DNA from: Desulfothermus okinawensis JCM 13304
Lineage (GTDB): Bacteria; Desulfobacterota; Desulfovibrionia; Desulfovibrionales; Desulfothermaceae
NCBI GenBank assembly: GCA_001311565.1
Contig: BBBM01000029.1
Coordinates: 1 to 32,913, forward strand
Direction: 5' to 3'
DNA length: 32,913 bases
The position numbers and the translations under genes were made by a program. Below are positions 10,114-22,239 of the stretch, piece by piece. Below the pieces are notes generated by a model, which did no database searches, was not told the DNA's origin, and saw only the letters and a list, made by a program, of their open reading frames with translations. Each line of letters opens with the position of its first letter. Within the stretch, counting starts at the first letter, position 1.

Positions 10114-10645
10114 GATGCCTGTATATGAATTCTACTGTAAAAAAATGCCATATGATATTCAACTTCCTATCAAGACGCATAAACACAAAAGACACCCCTA
10201 TCTGTCCAAAATGCAAAAGCAAAAATATGCAAAGAAAGGTGTCCATCTTCTCTGTAATCTCCTCTTCAAAAAAAAGAACAAGGGGAAGGAGAGATGGACG
10301 ATCCAATCTCAAAGATTCTCTCCCAAGTAGATGAGCAAAAATTGGAAAAGGCCATAGCCTCACTTGCAGACCAGGCAGATAAAATAGACGAAGAAAACCC
10401 CAAGGACGTTGCCAAGATAATGAAAAAAACTCTTTGAAACAACCGGACTAAAGATGGGTGGCGCAATGGAAGAGGCCTTAAAACGCCTTGAGGCAGGAGA
10501 GGACCCTGAGAAAATTGAAGAGGAAATGGGAGAGTTATTTGAAGACGAAAACTCCCTTTTTGATCTGAAAAAGACAAAAATATCAAAACTTCTGCCCCCT
10601 AAAGAGGATCAAACACTGTATGATATGGAAGAGTATATTAGATGA
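10114..10645 (+). CDS. FmdB-type zinc ribbon protein with acidic C-terminal extension (frame-broken)
   Basis: The corrected N-terminus MPVYEFYCKKCHMIFNF and PICPKCKS give two CxxC pairs, the FmdB-family zinc ribbon. It continues, past a Ser/Lys stretch, into a charged helical region (MDDPISKILSQVDEQ, MGGAMEEALKRLEAGEDP, EEEMGELFEDEN). FmdB proteins are called regulatory from an old amidase study, but the role of this longer form is unknown. AGGAGG precedes ATG 10114. A runs at 10139-10145, 10268-10275 and 10423-10429 are one too long. Corrected length is about 175 residues. Its TGA overlaps the next ATG, so it is coupled to the TPR gene. Confidence 0.75.
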
Positions 10646-11441
10646 CCCAATCAAACAATCAAGGTATATATGGAGTATTCTCCACTATCAAAACAGGGAA
10701 AATAGGAGCGTGGCAGACACAAAAAAAAGAGTCGTCACAAACTACTCTTCTATGCTCAAGAAATAGACCATGAGACCATATGTATCCAGCCCATAAATAA
10801 GAACTTTGTCCCTTCTGGCCCAAAAACTGTTATCTCTAAAGAAGAATTTTTACAAAAATTCACACCAGAGCCAGATGTATACTTAAACAAGGTATATCCT
10901 TCTATGAGGGAACTCCAGAAAACTATTGCAAGGGGGGAGCGACACAGAAAAAAATAAAGAATATTATAGCGCTGAATATGAGTTTAAAAATGCCCTAAAG
11001 ATAGATGAAGAAAATATAAGAGCCACCTTTGGGATTGGCCTAACATACCTCGATAGGGGAGAGTTAGACAAGGCTAAAATGGTATTCAAAAGGATTTATA
11101 ATCTTAACGGTGCATTTGAAAGAGAACACAAACACCTATTTAATGAATTTGGTATTAAACTGAGAAAAAAAACAAATTATATAAAGAGGCACTAAAATAT
11201 TATCTAAAGGCATACACATTGGAAAAATGGGACGAACATCTATTTTTCAATATTGCACGGGTATTGTATGAATTAAAAAAAATTTAAACCAGCACTTGAA
11301 TTTATAAACAAAGGCCTAAAAATAAATCCCCACTTTCAAGAAGGAATACAACTAAAAAAAACCATAGAAAAGGAGTTAATAAAAAAAATCCTCAAAAATA
11401 GGACAGTCAAATGGATGATAAATTCTTTGGAGAATATTTAG
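10642..11441 (+). CDS. TPR protein of the Desulfovibrio type (frame-broken)
   Basis: Begins with a small beta domain (GIYGVFSTIKTGKIGAW, then CIQPINKNFVPSGPKTVIS) and continues with TPR units (YYSAEYEFKNALKIDEEN, RATFGIGLTYLDRGELDKAK, KLYKEALKYYLKAYTLEK, EHLFFNIARVLYELKKFKPA). This same arrangement, including the VPSGPK segment and the HLFNEFGI sequence between repeats, is familiar from Desulfovibrio-group proteins of unknown function. A runs 10721-10728, 10948-10954, 11165-11172 (two extra) and 11275-11282 break the frame. The exact end is uncertain (11401, 11416 or 11441) because two further A8 runs near the end could be misread. Start overlaps the preceding stop (ATGA). Confidence 0.65.
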
Positions 11442-12157
11442 TTTCAAAGGGAATAATAGATAAACATACCTTAAACAGACTTTTAGAAGAACAAAGTAAA
11501 ACCTATAAAAAAAATAGGAGATCTATGCATTGAGAAGGGACTATTAGGCAAAGAAGAAGTAAAAAAAATCATTAGTATTCAACGTAAAAAAAGACCTTCC
11601 TTTTTGTGAAATTGCAAAAGACTTAAACTTCCTTACACAAAAACAAATAGATGATATTTTATTTTTACAGGAAGTAACAAATCTACGTTTAGGGGAATTA
11701 CTTATCAAAAAAAATATTATAACGTCTAAGGAAATGTCAAATTTCTTAAAAGAGTATATACAGATACAAAAGGAAAGAGAAAAAAATTCTTATTAATGCA
11801 ATAGAAAAATTAAACAGAAAACATATAAAATTAATAATAGACGTGATAAAAAATTATTTTCTCAGGATAAAAAACACCATATTAAAACCAATTTATATTA
11901 ACAAAAATATTGACGATATTAGATTAGATCCAGTTTTAGAAGTTAAAATCTATAACTGTTATGAAGATATATTTTATATAAAAATCTTTAATGGAAATGA
12001 TATGTTAGATGATTTTATAGAAGTTGCTAACAACTACCTTTCAAATAAAAAGATTATATTTGAAATAAATAAATCAGACAAAATAGAAGATATTCAAATT
12101 AAAAACAATATAATATTTTACTCATCCAGAAATAACACAGTGATATTATTTTACTAA
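11411..12157 (+). CDS. Unknown protein with four 29-residue tandem repeats (frame-broken)
   Basis: Not a family I can name. After correction (A runs 11507-11514, 11586-11592, 11780-11786) the first 120 residues consist of four consecutive 29-residue repeats starting FGEYLVSKGIID, IGDLCIEKGLLG, FCEIAKDLNFLT and LGELLIKKNIIT. Each is a beta/helix unit resembling the LGELLVEKGLIT motif of type II secretion/MshE N-terminal domains. The C-terminal half (about 125 residues, Ile/Asn/Lys-rich, containing DPVLEVKIYNCYEDIFYIKI and DFIEVANNYLS) looks like a separate alpha/beta domain; a CheX-like phosphatase fold is a weak guess. It overlaps the TPR gene end and is followed by the ATPase after 15 bases. 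Base composition is more AT-rich than its neighbours. Confidence 0.6.
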
Positions 12158-12172
12158 ATAAGGACTCAAAAT

Positions 12173-13884
12173 ATGAAAAAAGCAAATGAGTTAAGATCAG
12201 TTTTATTAAAAATAGCTGGAAGAGGATATAAGGCGTATAAAGACATTGCTGGTAGCTATGACATGGGAACATTTATCTTGATGATTGACCATGTCCAGAG
12301 TGATCCATTTGCCCCACCATCAAAGATTAGAATATCAATTGACCAGAATATAGCAAAATTTCCCCTGGAATTATTCTCAAATAGATCCAAAAAGACAGGA
12401 CTTGAAGATTTTTTAGGGAGAAAATTCAGGGATTATAGTCAGCTGTTCATGAAAAAAAAAGGAACTGGATCAAGTGGAATAATCTTGATTGATGCAGGGC
12501 TTCAGGAAATAATTGAAAGGACGTCTATTAAAGTATCAAAGGATAAAATTGAAGCCCGAATATATATAGGTCTTCCAGCAGCAGGAAGAAGGATCCTTGC
12601 CAGGGAGGCAGAAGATATATTCTTTCATATATTACCTCAAATAATTGAAAAGAGCTTGATCTATAAAAATCTACCCCATATAGAGCTAACTCATTTTGTC
12701 TACTTAAACGAAGATCAGGATATTTTGAGAAATAAGCTAAAGGAACATGGACTTGTTTGTTTTGTTGGCAATGGATCTATCCTTCCAAGGGAGAGTGGGG
12801 TCAGTGACAGGCCCATGAGTAAGGGTTCGCCCACACCCTTTTTATCTCCCCCTTCCCTGGAGGTGGAATTTGATTTGCCTTACTCTGGAAAGATAAAAGG
12901 CATGGGAATTCCCAAAGGTGTCACTTTGATAGTGGGAGGAGGATATCACGGAAAATCAACCTTTTAAAGGCAATTGAAAGGGGGGTATACAACCATATAC
13001 CAGGTGATGGAAGAGAATTTGTGGTAACTGTAAAAGATGCTGTAAAGATCAGGGCAGAAGATGGGAGATTTGTAGAGGGGACAGACATATCTCCTTTTAT
13101 CTCAAATCTCCCAGGCGGTGTGGATACATTTAATTTCAATACCCAAAACGCAAGTGGATCCACCTCTCAAGCAGCCAACATTATGGAGGCCCTGGAATCT
13201 GGCGCATCACTCATTTTAATGGACGAAGACACATGTGCCACCAATTTTATGATCAGGGATGGAAGGATGCAAAGGCTGGTGTCCAAATCATGTGAACCCA
13301 TAACCCCTTTTGTGGACAGGATAAAAGAATTATACGAAAAACTTGATGTATCCACTATACTTGTATTAGGTGGTTCTGGAGACTATCTGGATATAGCAGA
13401 CCTTGTAATTATGCTTAAGGAATACAGGGTCATTGATGTAACTAATAAGGCCAAAAAAAATTTCCAAAGAGATAAAAAAACTTCAGGAAAAAGGAAACCC
13501 TGGTGCCAATGGGACCTGTAAAAAAGAGAAAAATAGGACCAGGCTCCATTAAAATAACTCCAAGGGACAAAATAAAGGCAAAGGGAAAATCAAATATCCT
13601 CATTGGAAAACAGTCAATTGATATGAGTTTTGTTGAACAATTGGTAGATCCATCTCAGACCAATGCCATTGCTTGTTTTATTGAACATATCCACAAAAAA
13701 ATATCTGCGTGGAACAGACTATATAGTAAATATTGTGGAGAAAATTTTTAAAGAGATTGAGAAAAATGGCCTTGAGGTAATATCAAGATCCGCTCCAAAA
13801 CATCCAGGCTCTCTGGCAATGATTCGAAAACACGAAGTCATGGCTGCTATAAATAGATATAGGCTACTTAAGACCAAATCTTAG
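12173..13884 (+). CDS. Predicted ATPase of the ABC class (frame-broken)
   Basis: About 565 residues, matching the COG3044/PF09818 ABC-class ATPase family, of unknown function. Seen: an early ATP-grip region (RGYKAYKDIAGSY, LMIDHVQSDPFAPPS), GSSGIILIDAGLQEI, the P-loop LIVGGGYHGKSTLL, NASGSTSQAANIMEAL as signature motif and SLILMDEDTCATNFMIRD as Walker B. The C-terminus has the family's VEQLVDPSQTNAIA and KYLRGTDY segments. Breaks: CCC read as CC near 12960 inside the P-loop, A runs 13453-13460, 13474-13480 and 13695-13701 one too long. Last gene of the plus-strand cluster, with a hairpin repeat touching its stop. Confidence 0.85.
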
Positions 13885-13907
13885 CCCAGGTTTGTGAAAA
13901 CCAGGGC
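13884..13907 (+). terminator. Hairpin repeat copy 2, probable terminator
   Basis: Arms GCCC-A-GGTTT and AAACC-A-GGGC (one A-A mismatch) begin at the last base of the ATPase stop codon. The core matches the dispersed repeat family. It is followed by GAGTTTTGTC, a weak T tract, so termination is plausible rather than certain. Confidence 0.5.
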
Positions 13908-13944
13908 GAGTTTTGTCTCTATACATCTTATTCCATATGATTAC

Positions 13945-13973
13945 TTGACACATAAACCCACTTCAAATATTCT
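13945..13973 (+). promoter_or_regulatory. Promoter of the RNase P RNA gene
   Basis: A perfect TTGACA (13945-13950), 17 bases, then TATTCT (13968-13973). It lies about 10 bases before the 5' strand of the RNase P RNA terminal helix, the correct distance for its transcription start. Confidence 0.75.
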
Positions 13974-13984
13974 TTTATTAGGGA

Positions 13985-14395
13985 GATTCCAGGAGTTGGA
14001 GGATCGTCGCTCCCAGAATTTTCTGGGAGAGGAAAGTCCGGGCTCCACAGGGCAGGACGCTGGGTAACGCCCAGAGGGAGTGATCCCTGGAACAGTGCCA
14101 CAGAAAACAGACCGCCCCACACCCACTTTGATGGAGACTAACCCTTCTATGCACATACTAGTCTAACTCAAAGTGGGTGTGGGGTAAGGGTGAAACGGTG
14201 AGGTAAGAGCTCACCAGCTGCTGTGGTGACACAGCAGGCTAGGCAAACCCCGTCTGGAGCAAGACCAAATAGGAAGGCATCTTGGACTGGCCCGGTCCAA
14301 GCCTTCGGGTAGGTCGCTTGAGGTTGGGAGCAATCCCAATCCCAGATGAATGACGATCTAAAACAGAACCCGGCTTACTCCCAACTCCTGGAATC
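13985..14395 (+). ncRNA. rnpB: RNase P RNA, bacterial type A
   Basis: Catalytic RNA that matures tRNA 5' ends. The conserved GAGGAAAGTCCGGGCTCCAC begins at 14029, followed by AGGGCAGGACGCTGGGTAAC, CAGTGCCACAGAAAACAGAC and GGGTGAAACGGTGAGGTAAG with GGCAAACCC later, the CR I-V landmarks of the family. The terminal helix P1 is a perfect 15-bp pairing of GATTCCAGGAGTTGG (13985-13999) with CCAACTCCTGGAATC (14381-14395). An inserted arm pairs CCCCACACCCACTTTG-like sequence at 14115-14130 with CAAAGTGGGTGTGGGG at 14169-14184. A T7 run directly after P1 (14397-14403) probably ends transcription. Confidence 0.97.
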
Positions 14396-14422
14396 ATTTT
14401 TTTACTTTTTAATAGGAGCAGC

Positions 14423-14656
14423 ATGAATATACTTTCAGTAATTTTTCCAATCCTTGTAGTTGGTCTGATGATATTTTTTTTATTTATAGGATTTAAATCA
14501 AAATCCAGGCAATCATCAAGGTCTTCATTTATAAACAATGAAAGATACATAGACGATGATCTTGATGATATGGACTTTGACTACAATGATGAAGAAGAAT
14601 ATGATGACAATGATGACAGCGATAACGATGACTTTGACTCATGTGATGATGATTGA
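14423..14656 (+). CDS. Small acidic membrane-anchored protein
   Basis: A 77-residue protein of unknown function. One N-terminal membrane helix (ILSVIFPILVVGLMIFFLFI) is followed by a short basic linker (FKSKSRQSSRSS) that should stay in the cytoplasm, and then a tail that is almost only Asp, Glu, Asn and Tyr, ending DSCDDD. AGGAG lies 7 bases before ATG. A T8 run in the helix (14472-14479) keeps the frame. It directly follows rnpB and could be read through from its promoter. The acidic tail suggests cation or protein binding, but that is only inference. Confidence 0.6.
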   Translation: MNILSVIFPILVVGLMIFFLFIGFKSKSRQSSRSSFINNERYIDDDLDDMDFDYNDEEEYDDNDDSDNDDFDSCDDD

Positions 14657-14679
14657 TCTCACCGTCATTTTCCGGTCAC

Positions 14680-16389
<1,710 letters not shown>

Positions 16390-16393
16390 CTAT

Positions 16394-16797
16394 TTATCCT
16401 CTGTTTTTCCTCTTTTTTTACCTTTATCCTTTCCACGACTTTTTTTATAATAAATCTGATCCAATTCAAGATAAACTGGAGTCTTTCTCTGTAGATTTAT
16501 TTTAGACACAATTAGATTTAATTTCTGCACTTTCCTGTAAACTTCCTGTTCATCTTCACATTCCTCTAGCATTGAACATATATTTTCCACCTCTTTTCTC
16601 TGTTCTATCTCTGGATGTATGTAACCAGCATTTTTAAGTATCCTGTATGCAAGTCTATACTCTGGAGGTATATGTGAATCATCATCTAATCTAATGGGCT
16701 TTCCCTTTCCTTCAAGAGAATCGAATTCACCATTTTCCATTGCCTCTTTTATCTTCTTCTCGGCAATCATCTCTAAAACTGCAAAGTAATTGTCCAT
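16394..16797 (-). CDS. DUF1992 (DnaJ-C28 conserved domain) protein
   Basis: Protein of about 134 residues matching DUF1992, the conserved domain of DNAJC28, with no J-domain. Recognisable are the start MIAEKKIKEAMENGEFDSLEG, GKGKPIRLDDD, IPPEYRLAYRILKNAGYIHPE and the helical remainder. Function is unknown. With T runs 16440-16446 and 16413-16419 shortened by one, the tail reads YYKKVVERIKVKK as in the family and stops at 16394; read uncorrected it stops at 16390. It lies just upstream of the sulfurylase/kinase fusion and probably shares its transcript. Confidence 0.8.
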
Positions 16798-16843
16798 TTG
16801 TAGTGGGAAATAAAAAAATAAATTCTAATTATTACAATAAATT

Positions 16844-16869
16844 AGTCCAAGTTTTGATAAACTTGGGCT
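16844..16869. repeat. Dispersed hairpin repeat, copy 3
   Basis: AGTCCAAGTTT and AAACTTGGGCT (one mismatch) flank a short TGAT loop. It lies between the DUF1992 start and the aminotransferase stop, so it may terminate the minus-strand aminotransferase transcript. Confidence 0.6.
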
Positions 16870-16885
16870 AAAAAAAACATAAAAA

Positions 16886-18025
16886 TCACCCATTCAAATA
16901 TCTATCAATCCTATCCATGGCAACCTTTATATTATCCAAGGAATTTGCATATGAAAATCTTATAAACCCCTCTCCATTTTGCCCAAAATCAATTCCCGGG
17001 GTCACTCCAACGTGAGCATTTTTCAGGATATCAAAGGCAAATTTATATGAATCTTGTGTAAATCTTTTTGCATTGGCAAAAACATAAAATGCACCTGTTG
17101 GTTCCACCACTATCTTAAAGCCAATATCCCTGAGTCTTTTTATTATATATTTCCTTCTCTCATCATAGATCTTTTTCATCTCCAACACGTCTTGTTCTGC
17201 ACATCTAAGGGCAGCCAGGGCAGCGTATTGTCCAATTGATGAGGCACAAATAAAAAGGTTTTGTGCAAGAGATTGAATACACCTCACAAAATCCTTTGGT
17301 GCTATCAGATATCCAAGACGCCATCCTGTCATTGCATATTTTTTTGAAAATCCATTTAATACAAAGGCCCTATCAGTAAATTCCAGAATTGAATGTTCCT
17401 GTCCTTCATATGTAAGTCCGTGGTATATCTCATCTGAAACCACATATAATCCTAAATCTGCAATCTCCTCCATATTTTCCCTGGACAAAAGGGTGCCTGT
17501 TGGATTTGCAGGGGAATTTATCAGGATTGCCTTTGTATTTTTAGAAATCTTTTCTCTAACATCTTTTATATTAAATTGAAAACCATTGTCTTCATAAACC
17601 TTTACATGTTTTGGTATGCCATCTGAAAATTTTATAAAGGTGTCGTAACACGCATAACCTGGATCAGATACTATCACCTCATCACCCATATCTAATAGGG
17701 CTCCAAAGCTAAGGAGCATGGCAGGGGAAGTACCTGATGTAATTATTATCTGATCAGGCTCAATATCCACATGGTAGTTTTTTTTTATAGTCTTTGCAGA
17801 TTTCCTCTCTTAATTCCCTTATACCAAACTGTGGGTATATTTGGTCTTACCCTTATCAATTGCCATTTTTGCAGCTTCACTAACGCATTGAGGGGTATCA
17901 AAATCAGGCTCACCAACCTCCAGATGGATAATGTCTATACCTTGAGTCTCCATCTCCTGTGCTGCCTCAAGGACCTCCATTACCATAAATGGTTTGATTT
18001 CCTGTACCTTTTTACACAAACTCAT
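16886..18025 (-). CDS. Class I/II pyridoxal-phosphate aminotransferase (frame-broken)
   Basis: Fold-type I aminotransferase of the AspC/AlaA group, cytoplasmic; exact amino acid is not determined by what I can see. HLEVGEPDFDTP is the family N-terminal motif, ITSGTSPAMLLS starts the cofactor domain, INSPANPTGTLLS contains the NPTG motif, SDEIYHGLTYEGQ has the cofactor Asp/Tyr, VLNGFSKKYAMTGWRLGY the Schiff-base lysine, and FIRFSYAN the substrate arginine. A T9 run at 17778-17786 is one too long and GGG near 17825 is read GG. Corrected length is about 380 residues. GGAG precedes the start, 5 bases after the cysS stop, so it is the last gene of that operon. Confidence 0.85.
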
Positions 18026-18030
18026 ATAGC

Positions 18031-19492
18031 TTACTCCACATCCCAGATTGTTCCATTAGGTGTATCTTTTATGATAACTCCAATTTCTTTTAATCTTCCC
18101 CTTATCTCATCTGCCCTTTTGAAATCTCTACTTTTTCTTGCCTCCATCCTTTGTTGGATGAGCTTTTCCACCTCTAAGATATCTATTTTCTTTCTTCTGG
18201 CCTTATTTTCTTTCAAATTCTCCAGAAATTCTCCCGGCTCCCTGTAAAATACTCCAAGTACCTTTCCCAGTTCCTCTAACTTCTTATAGAGTTTTTTTTA
18301 AAATTTCAGCACTATTTTTTTGAGCTTTTATATGGTTTTTCCTGGGTAAGCTTATTTGCTATCTTAACCACATTAAATACATACCCAAGTGCAGCAGCAC
18401 TATTTAAATCGTCTTCAAGTGCCTTTTTCCATTTTTGTTCAAATTCATCTACTTCCCTTTTTATTTCCTCAGGAATCTCTGTATTCTTGGTGGGTCCTTT
18501 TTCAAGGAGCTCTAATATGGCCAATTTTGCCTCGTAAATCCTTTTTAAACCTTTTTCAGCCTCTTCTAAATTTTCAAAGGAAAAATCCAAGGGGGTCTTA
18601 TAGTGCTTGGTCAAGAGAAAAAAAACGCAGCACTTCAGGTAAAAATTTGTCAAATATATCCCTTAAGGTGACAAAATTTCCCAGGGACTTAGACATTTTT
18701 TTCTCCCTTCACCTGGACAAACCCATTGTGGACCCAGTAATTTACAAATTCAACTCCCCTTGCTGCAACACTCTGTGCCCTCTCATTTTCATGGTGTGGA
18801 AAAATCAGGTCCTGGCCTCCCCCATGAATATCCAGGGGTAGACCCAGATATTTTTCGCTCATTGCAGAGCATTCAATGTGCCAACCTGGTCTCCCTTTGC
18901 CCCATGGACTATCCCACCATGGCTCACCTGGTTTTGAACTCTTCCACAGGGCAAAATCCAGGGGATCTTCCTTGCTATCCTGGACTTCAACCCTAACCCC
19001 TGCCCTGAGTTCTTCAATATCCCTGCCAGATAACTTCCCATAACTGTCAAAGGACCTCACCCTAAAATAAACATCTCCATCTTTTGTCACATATGCATGT
19101 TGTTTCTCTATTAATGTCTGTATCAAATCCTGCATCTCTTTTATGTGCTCTGTTGCCCTGGCTCATAGGTTGGTTTTAATATGTCCAATTTCTCCATATC
19201 CTCATAAAAAGCATTAATAAATTTCTCTGCCACTTCTTCACATGATAAATTTGTTTCATTGGCCCTTTTTATGATTTTATCGTCAATATCAGTAAAATTT
19301 CTTGCAAAAACCACTTCATATCCAAGATATCGAAAAAAACCTCACAAGTACATCAAAGACAACTGCTGCCCTTGCATGTCCAATGTGGCAAAAATCATAA
19401 GCTGTAATCCCACACACATACATGTAAACCTTACCCTTCTCCCTGGGCACAAATTTCTCTTTCTTCCTGGTCATACTATTGTATAGATACAT
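18031..19492 (-). CDS. cysS: Cysteinyl-tRNA synthetase (frame-broken)
   Basis: Class Ia synthetase that charges tRNA-Cys. [16 protein letters not shown] then [19 protein letters not shown] gives the HIGH motif with the zinc cysteine, [13 protein letters not shown] and [15 protein letters not shown] the active-site region, [11 protein letters not shown] the KMSKS loop, and the C-terminal helical bundle ends [23 protein letters not shown]. Breaks: A/T runs 19333-19339, 18696-18702 (inside KMSKS), 18618-18625, 18315-18321 and 18292-18299 one too long; CCC read CC near 19160. About 485 residues after correction. I extend the start to ATG 19492, which has AGGAG and adds the usual LYNS strand. Confidence 0.94.
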
Positions 19493-19506
19493 AATAACTC
19501 CTATCT

Positions 19507-20686
19507 TTAACTATCTATTACTTTTTTTCCCAAATACTATAGTCTTTACCTTGATACCTTTTCTTTCCCCAGTAAATCCCAGCCCTTCTTCTGTTGTAGC
19601 AGATATATTTATCTGGTCCATATCAACCAAAAGTAGGGGGCCAAATTCTTCTTCATCTCCCTTTTATATGGCCCAATCTTGGGTACCTCACACACAATGG
19701 TTATGTCCACGTGCTCAATTTTGAATCCCTCTCTTCTGGCAAGTTCCATAACTTCTGATAAAAATATAAAGCTGTTTAGATCCTTAAAACTATCATCTGT
19801 ATCAGGAAACAAATCTCCAATATCCCCTTTGGCAAGGCACCCCAAAATTGCATCTACCAGGGAATGCACCACCACATCCCCATCTGAATGGGCAACTATC
19901 TCTGGAGCTTTTGGTATTTTCACCCCACCCAGTTTAAGGGGCTTTCCTTCCCCATACCTGTGGACATCATATCCAAATCCAATACAATTTCTAAAACTTT
20001 CCTTTTCCATAATGTATTTTAAGTCTTCTGGGTTGGTTATTTTTATATTTTGTGGATCTCCCTCAACAATTTTTACTTTACCACCCATTACTTCAATTAA
20101 TGAGGCATCGTCAGTACCTGCAATATTATTTTCCCTAGCAAATTCATGGGCAGACACAATCAACCCCCTGGTAAATCCTTGCGGGGTCTGAATAGCCTTA
20201 AGTCTTCCCTGGGAAGGGTGGTGACATGGTTATTTGAAATCATCTTTATGGTATCTGTGACATATATTCCAGGTACAACTGCTTCAGCTCCCTGTATAAA
20301 TTCAGAAATGATCTTATTTACCAACTTGCTTGTCAAAAAAAGGCCTAACACCATCATGGATGAGAACATGAGAACACTCATCTGGCAAGGACAAAAGCCC
20401 ATGGTAAACAGAATCCTGTCTTGTCTCCCCACCATGGGTAATTTTATATTCAAGGAGAAAGTGGTCTTCTATAATATATCTTTTTATAGATCTTTTAAGA
20501 TTAGACAAATCATCCTTTGGAAAGACAAACACAACACCTTTTATATATGGCGAGTCTGCTATGGCATTTAAACTATGCCAGAAAAGAGGTCTTCCCTTGA
20601 AATGTAAATATTGTTTTTTCTGAGAGATATATTTTTTTTAAGCGGTTTCCATAACCTGCAGCCAGGAGTATAACCCAAATATTCAT
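19507..20686 (-). CDS. ispDF: Bifunctional IspD/IspF isoprenoid enzyme (frame-broken)
   Basis: Fusion of MEP cytidylyltransferase (IspD) and MEcPP synthase (IspF), two steps of the MEP isoprenoid pathway. IspD part: [44 protein letters not shown] and, corrected, [13 protein letters not shown]. IspF part: [20 protein letters not shown] with DVH metal ligands, [28 protein letters not shown] and [14 protein letters not shown]. Breaks: A/T runs 20632-20639, 20335-20341 and 19522-19528 one too long; GGGG near 20208 and C6 near 19638 one short. About 390 residues. ATG 20686 follows the zinc-ribbon gene stop by 11 bases. Confidence 0.93.
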
Positions 20687-20697
20687 TGATACTTAAG

Positions 20698-21423
20698 CTA
20701 CTTGACTTCAAAATGCTCTTTCCAGTAAATCAACCTCTGACAATTGGGGCAACTTAAGATCTGTAGACCCTTCTGAAGCTCAATATAGGTCTGCGGAGGA
20801 ATACTTATGTGACACCCACTACACACAGAGTCTTCTACAGGCACTATAACAGGATTGTTCAATCTGGACCTTATAAACTCATATCTGTTTAAAATAGGTG
20901 GCGGGATCTGTTTTGCAAATTCAGCCTCTTTCCTGCTAATTCCTTTAAACGGGATTCACATCTGTTAATAATCTTGTCTAAATCATGTTCTTTTTCAGTA
21001 AGTTCATCTGTTATCTTTGAGATCTCTTCATTTAGGGCATCCAATAGTCGTTGCTGGGTCTCCAGCTCTTCCTCTAAGGTCAACTTTTCTTCTTCCTTTA
21101 ACCTGCTATTTTTTTTCCAGGGTATCTATTTCCCTCATTATTGCATGATATTCCTTGCTATTTTCAACCATCATGAGCTTGTTCTTGCTCTTTTTAAGCT
21201 TTGCCTCATCTTCTTCAATCTCCCTGGTCAATTTTTCATCCTGCTCCTTTAATAGCTTTACCTTTTCCTCTACCTCTTTTCTCTGATTTTCCTGAATTTC
21301 CAGTCTCTTTCTCAAGGTCTCCACCTCTTTCGGAGCAGTCTCTAACGTATTTTTAAGATCACCCATTTCCTTATCAATGTCTTGTAGTACGACCAAACTC
21401 TCTATTTGTTTTATATAACTCAA
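20698..21423 (-). CDS. Coiled-coil protein with C4 zinc ribbon (frame-broken)
   Basis: About 240 residues. The first 170 form a long charged coiled-coil hairpin (LQDIDKEMGDLKNTLE, KVKLLKEQDEKLTREIEEDE, EELETQQRLLDALNEE); the C-terminus has CSGCHIS and CPNCQRLIYW, a C4-type zinc ribbon (PF02591 family). The family is widespread; nucleic-acid binding is suggested but not proven. The start is TTG at 21423 with AAGGAGG 9 bases upstream, inside the end of the Nif3-like gene. Breaks: T8 run 21109-21116 one too long, and AAGGAGG read AAGAGG near 20931. It often sits beside Nif3-like genes, as here. Confidence 0.85.
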
Positions 21424-21426
21424 TTT

Positions 21427-22226
21427 TTATACCTCCTTGATAAAAATTGGATCCCTTCCAGGGAAAAATTTTATCTCTATCTCATGGGCCCCAAGATCCT
21501 TTTTTTAAATCTTCGGCCCAGATCTTCATCATTATTTCTTCCAAGATAAAATGCCCAACGTCAATGGTAAAGCCAAAGGACTCAATATCCTGGGCAACAT
21601 GATATTTTATATCACCGGAAACATAGACATCAGCACCAAGCAAAAAGGCAGTCTTGGCAAGGGACATGCCTGAGCCTGTACAATAACCAATCCTTTTTAC
21701 CTTGTCTGGCTCATTTCCAATGACAATTATTTTTTTTTCTCTGTAAAATACTATTTAGTTTGTCCATAAAAATTGAAAAAGGGACCTCATCTTCGAGATC
21801 CCCTATGATTCCAAACCCCAAGAGTTCATTTTCCTTGCAACCCTTAAGGGGTTCTATTGGTCTTATGTCCCTTAATTCAAGATACCTCCCCAACCACCCC
21901 GATGGACCTTTGAGATTTACATCCAACGAGGTATGGGCACAGTAGAGCCATATCCCATTTTTAAGAAGAAGACGAATAACCCTGGTAAACTCATCGTCTT
22001 TATTGGGAAGTTTTGGGGATAAAACCAATGGATGGTGGGTCAAAATAAAATCAGCACCCCAGTTTTCAGCCTGGATAATGGTGTCAAGGGTTGGATCTAA
22101 TGCCACTGCCAGTTTCTTTATTTCCTTCTGTTCTCCCAAAACATGCAAACCAGAAAGGTCCCAATCTGATGCATGGGCAGGATTGGCAATGGACTCAATA
22201 TAATAAATTAAATCATCTACATTCAC
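21427..22226 (-). CDS. Nif3-like dinuclear metal center protein (frame-broken)
   Basis: YbgI/NIF3 family protein of about 265 residues. Seen are PAHASDWDLSGLHV, the metal-ligand HH in ILTHHPLVLSP, CAHTSLDVN with a further His and Asp, YCTGSGMSL, ADVYVSGDIKYHVAQD and IDVGHFILEE near the end. Some members are annotated as GTP cyclohydrolase I type 2, but the biological role of the family is unsettled. T runs at 21730-21738 and 21500-21506 are one too long. It is the first gene of the minus-strand group that runs on to the aminotransferase, and lies downstream of the tRNA terminator. Confidence 0.88.
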
Positions 22227-22239
22227 TTTTTACTGACCT

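Noticed and set aside
18031..19492. cysS, proA, iorA and others as multiple short separate genes or pseudogenes
   Set aside because: Every piece continues the same family protein, breaks are single bases at runs only, and no other decay such as stops or substitutions in motifs is seen, so they are treated as single genes.
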